Assembly (NCBI GenBank): GCA_913048145.1 | Contig: CAJWVP010000139.1 | Location: 1-7,612 of the forward strand | Direction of reading: 5' to 3' | Source: an uncultured Rhodospirillaceae bacterium | GTDB lineage: Bacteria; Pseudomonadota; Alphaproteobacteria; Rhodospirillales; Casp-alpha2 | DNA: 7,612 nucleotides | Shown here: in pieces, positions 6,777-7,612 of the stretch | How the letters are laid out: every line of letters starts with the position of its first letter | Numbering within the stretch: position 1 is the stretch's first letter | Notes under the pieces: model-generated | The model's database searches: none | Told to the model about the DNA's origin: nothing | What the model saw: only the letters and a program-made list of their open reading frames with translations | Made by a program: the position numbers and the translations under genes

Positions 6777-6898
6777 GAGGAGCTCAATGCCCGCCAGTAT
6801 GTGTATATCAAATTTGACGTCGAAGTTGCGCTTTTGTTTTCTCTCAATCTAACCACAACCGTGACCGCAATACCGGCAGCTATAGAGAATTGGAACAT
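6761..6898 (-). CDS. Small ORF with N-terminal hydrophobic helix; possible 5' part of a frameshifted gene
   Basis: An ATG at 6898 opens a 45-residue frame beginning MFQFSIAAGIAVTVVVRLRE, a short membrane helix ending in charged residues. After about residue 22 the sequence becomes serine/threonine-rich and stops at a TAG (6761-6763). It starts 27 bases after the stop of the coiled-coil gene, with GGGA 5 bases upstream; an in-frame GTG at 6925 would directly follow that stop. A single base change in length near 6830-6845, where the minus strand reads AGAAAACAAAAG, would fuse this helix to the hydrophobic frame ending at 6417. Either this is a short independent ORF or the start of that broken gene. 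Confidence 0.3.
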   Translation of the reverse strand: MFQFSIAAGIAVTVVVRLRENKSATSTSNLIYTYWRALSSSWLSC

Positions 6899-6925
6899 AA
6901 GCGTCCCACGTTTTCGCCAGGACAC

Positions 6926-7246
6926 TTATGCGTGATAGGCTCTGGATCTGCTGGCTGCCTCGCGCGAGCGTCGCAGTCCATGCCGGATTGCCCGCGTTTC
7001 CTCGGCAAGATCCCGGGCCGCGCGACTTTCAAGCCGCGTCGCCGTGAGACGGTTCTCAACTTGCCCGAGCCGCACCTCCAAATCACTAATGCGGCGATTG
7101 GTTTCCGACAATCGCACCTTGAGGCTTCTGAGATGTGGTCGAACCAAACTTTCGCCACGCGCGTCCAGACGGCGTAGGACCTCGACGGTAAACCACAGCG
7201 CCGTTAAGCTGATCACGATAGCGATGGTGCCCAATACGGCGCCCAT
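6926..7246 (-). CDS. Small membrane-anchored coiled-coil protein, unknown function
   Basis: A 106-residue protein with one N-terminal transmembrane helix (about residues 2-21, GAVLGTIAIVISLTALWFTV) and then a charged helical region. Residues 42-67 show a heptad pattern of L, I and V (L46, I53, L56, L60, V63, L67) typical of a coiled coil, followed by an arginine/alanine-rich tail. I chose ATG 7246 because AAGGA lies 7 bases upstream; a GTG at 7270 would extend it by eight residues but has no such site. No family is recognised. The layout (helix anchor plus cytoplasmic coil) is seen in many small cell-envelope proteins of unknown role. It is on the same strand as the hydroxylase genes but more than 600 bases upstream of them, so a functional link is not shown. 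Confidence 0.7.
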   Translation of the reverse strand: MGAVLGTIAIVISLTALWFTVEVLRRLDARGESLVRPHLRSLKVRLSETNRRISDLEVRLGQVENRLTATRLESRAARDLAEETRAIRHGLRRSREAASRSRAYHA

Positions 7247-7299
7247 GACGGAATCCTTAGCTGCATTCACTTGATTTAGAGTGAGGCATATCAGAGAGC

Positions 7300-7317
7300 G
7301 GTAAATTCTTGGTAAAT
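7300..7317. repeat. Direct repeat GGTAAAT x2, 11-base period
   Basis: GGTAAAT occurs at 7300-7306 and again at 7311-7317, one helical turn apart, in the gap between the divergent genes starting at 7246 and 7459. Spacing of about one turn is what a protein binding two sites on the same DNA face would need. Short repeats like this also arise by chance. Confidence 0.25.
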
Positions 7318-7355
7318 GGCCATGGTCAAGAGGAGCTTGAGGAACTGGTCCAAAA

Positions 7356-7385
7356 TTGACTGACCAACTTCGCGGACGGTATGAG
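7356..7385 (+). promoter_or_regulatory. Candidate sigma-70-type promoter for the gene at 7459
   Basis: TTGACT (7356-7361, five of six consensus bases) is followed after 18 bases by TATGAG (7380-7385, four of six). It points at the gene starting 74 bases downstream, giving a leader of roughly 65 bases. Judged by eye only; the -10 match is modest. Confidence 0.35.
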
Positions 7386-7458
7386 CCGATTGTTTTCTTT
7401 GGATACTCCCTTGTGGTAGGGTCCCGTCTTTAATATTTCAGCCGATCAGGATCGCCAA

Positions 7459-7612
7459 ATGGAGTCCCCGCCAAATCCCAAAGAAGATCTAAGAACGCTC
7501 AGCATTCAGCTGGCCAATCAGATCATCAATGTCGCCAATACGCGGCTAGAGAGCGGCCTGGCGCCCGAAGCCATCGCCGAGGGCATGCGCCATGCGGCGG
7601 CCAATTTCTCGG
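7459..7612 (+). CDS. 5' end of an unrecognised protein gene (partial)
   Basis: ATG 7459 has AGGA 7 bases upstream (7448-7451) and the frame is open to the window edge, giving 51 residues. The segment QLANQIINVANTRLESGLAP followed by EAIAEGMRHAAANFS looks like a compact helical protein. The 'RHAAANFS' pattern recalls small uncharacterised alphaproteobacterial proteins, but I cannot name a family with confidence. The base composition matches the rest of the window, unlike the partial ORF at the other end. It is divergent from the coiled-coil gene, with a 212-base gap between the two starts. Confidence 0.75.
   Translation, partial: MESPPNPKEDLRTLSIQLANQIINVANTRLESGLAPEAIAEGMRHAAANFS

Noticed and set aside
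1..7612. CRISPR array, insertion sequence, integrase or phage genes
   Set aside because: No regularly spaced repeats, terminal inverted repeats or transposase/integrase-like frames were seen on either strand.

Overview
The window looks like chromosomal DNA from a moderately GC-rich proteobacterium, most likely an alphaproteobacterium. This is inferred from codon usage, the gene families and the tightly overlapped operon style; no rRNA or other phylogenetic marker is present. Most of the window is GC-rich, but the first ~190 bases are clearly AT-rich (about 37% GC by hand count).

Layout. Bases 1-165 are the open 3' end of an unrecognised plus-strand gene. It is followed by a complete NUDIX hydrolase (194-646, plus). 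Facing it, tail to tail, is a minus-strand block. At its 3' end is a short remnant of an RND efflux transporter (651-788). Reading on in the direction of transcription from the far end, the block is: FAD subunit (6301-5423), [2Fe-2S] subunit (5426-4938) and molybdopterin subunit (4941-2539) of a xanthine-dehydrogenase/CO-dehydrogenase-family hydroxylase, then an ACMSD-like metal-dependent amidohydrolase (2542-1562), then a LysE/RhtB exporter (1462-836). The first four genes are joined by ATGA stop/start overlaps. Upstream on the minus strand are a small membrane-anchored coiled-coil protein (7246-6926) and two overlapping small ORFs with transmembrane character (6898-6761 and 6776-6417) that may be one frameshifted gene. 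A divergent plus-strand gene starts at 7459 and runs off the window.

How it may work. The three-subunit enzyme should hydroxylate a (hetero)aromatic or aldehyde-type substrate with water as oxygen donor. The amidohydrolase has the full residue set of the ACMSD/decarboxylase family, so a hydroxylation followed by a decarboxylation (or C-C/C-N hydrolysis) of an aromatic acid is the simplest reading. LysE could export an amino-acid-like product or a toxic intermediate. The active-site loop of the large subunit (VRGFGQ) is not the CO-dehydrogenase signature, so it should not be called a CO dehydrogenase. The substrate cannot be read from the sequence. No cofactor maturation gene (XdhC/CoxF or MobA-like) and no regulator is visible here.
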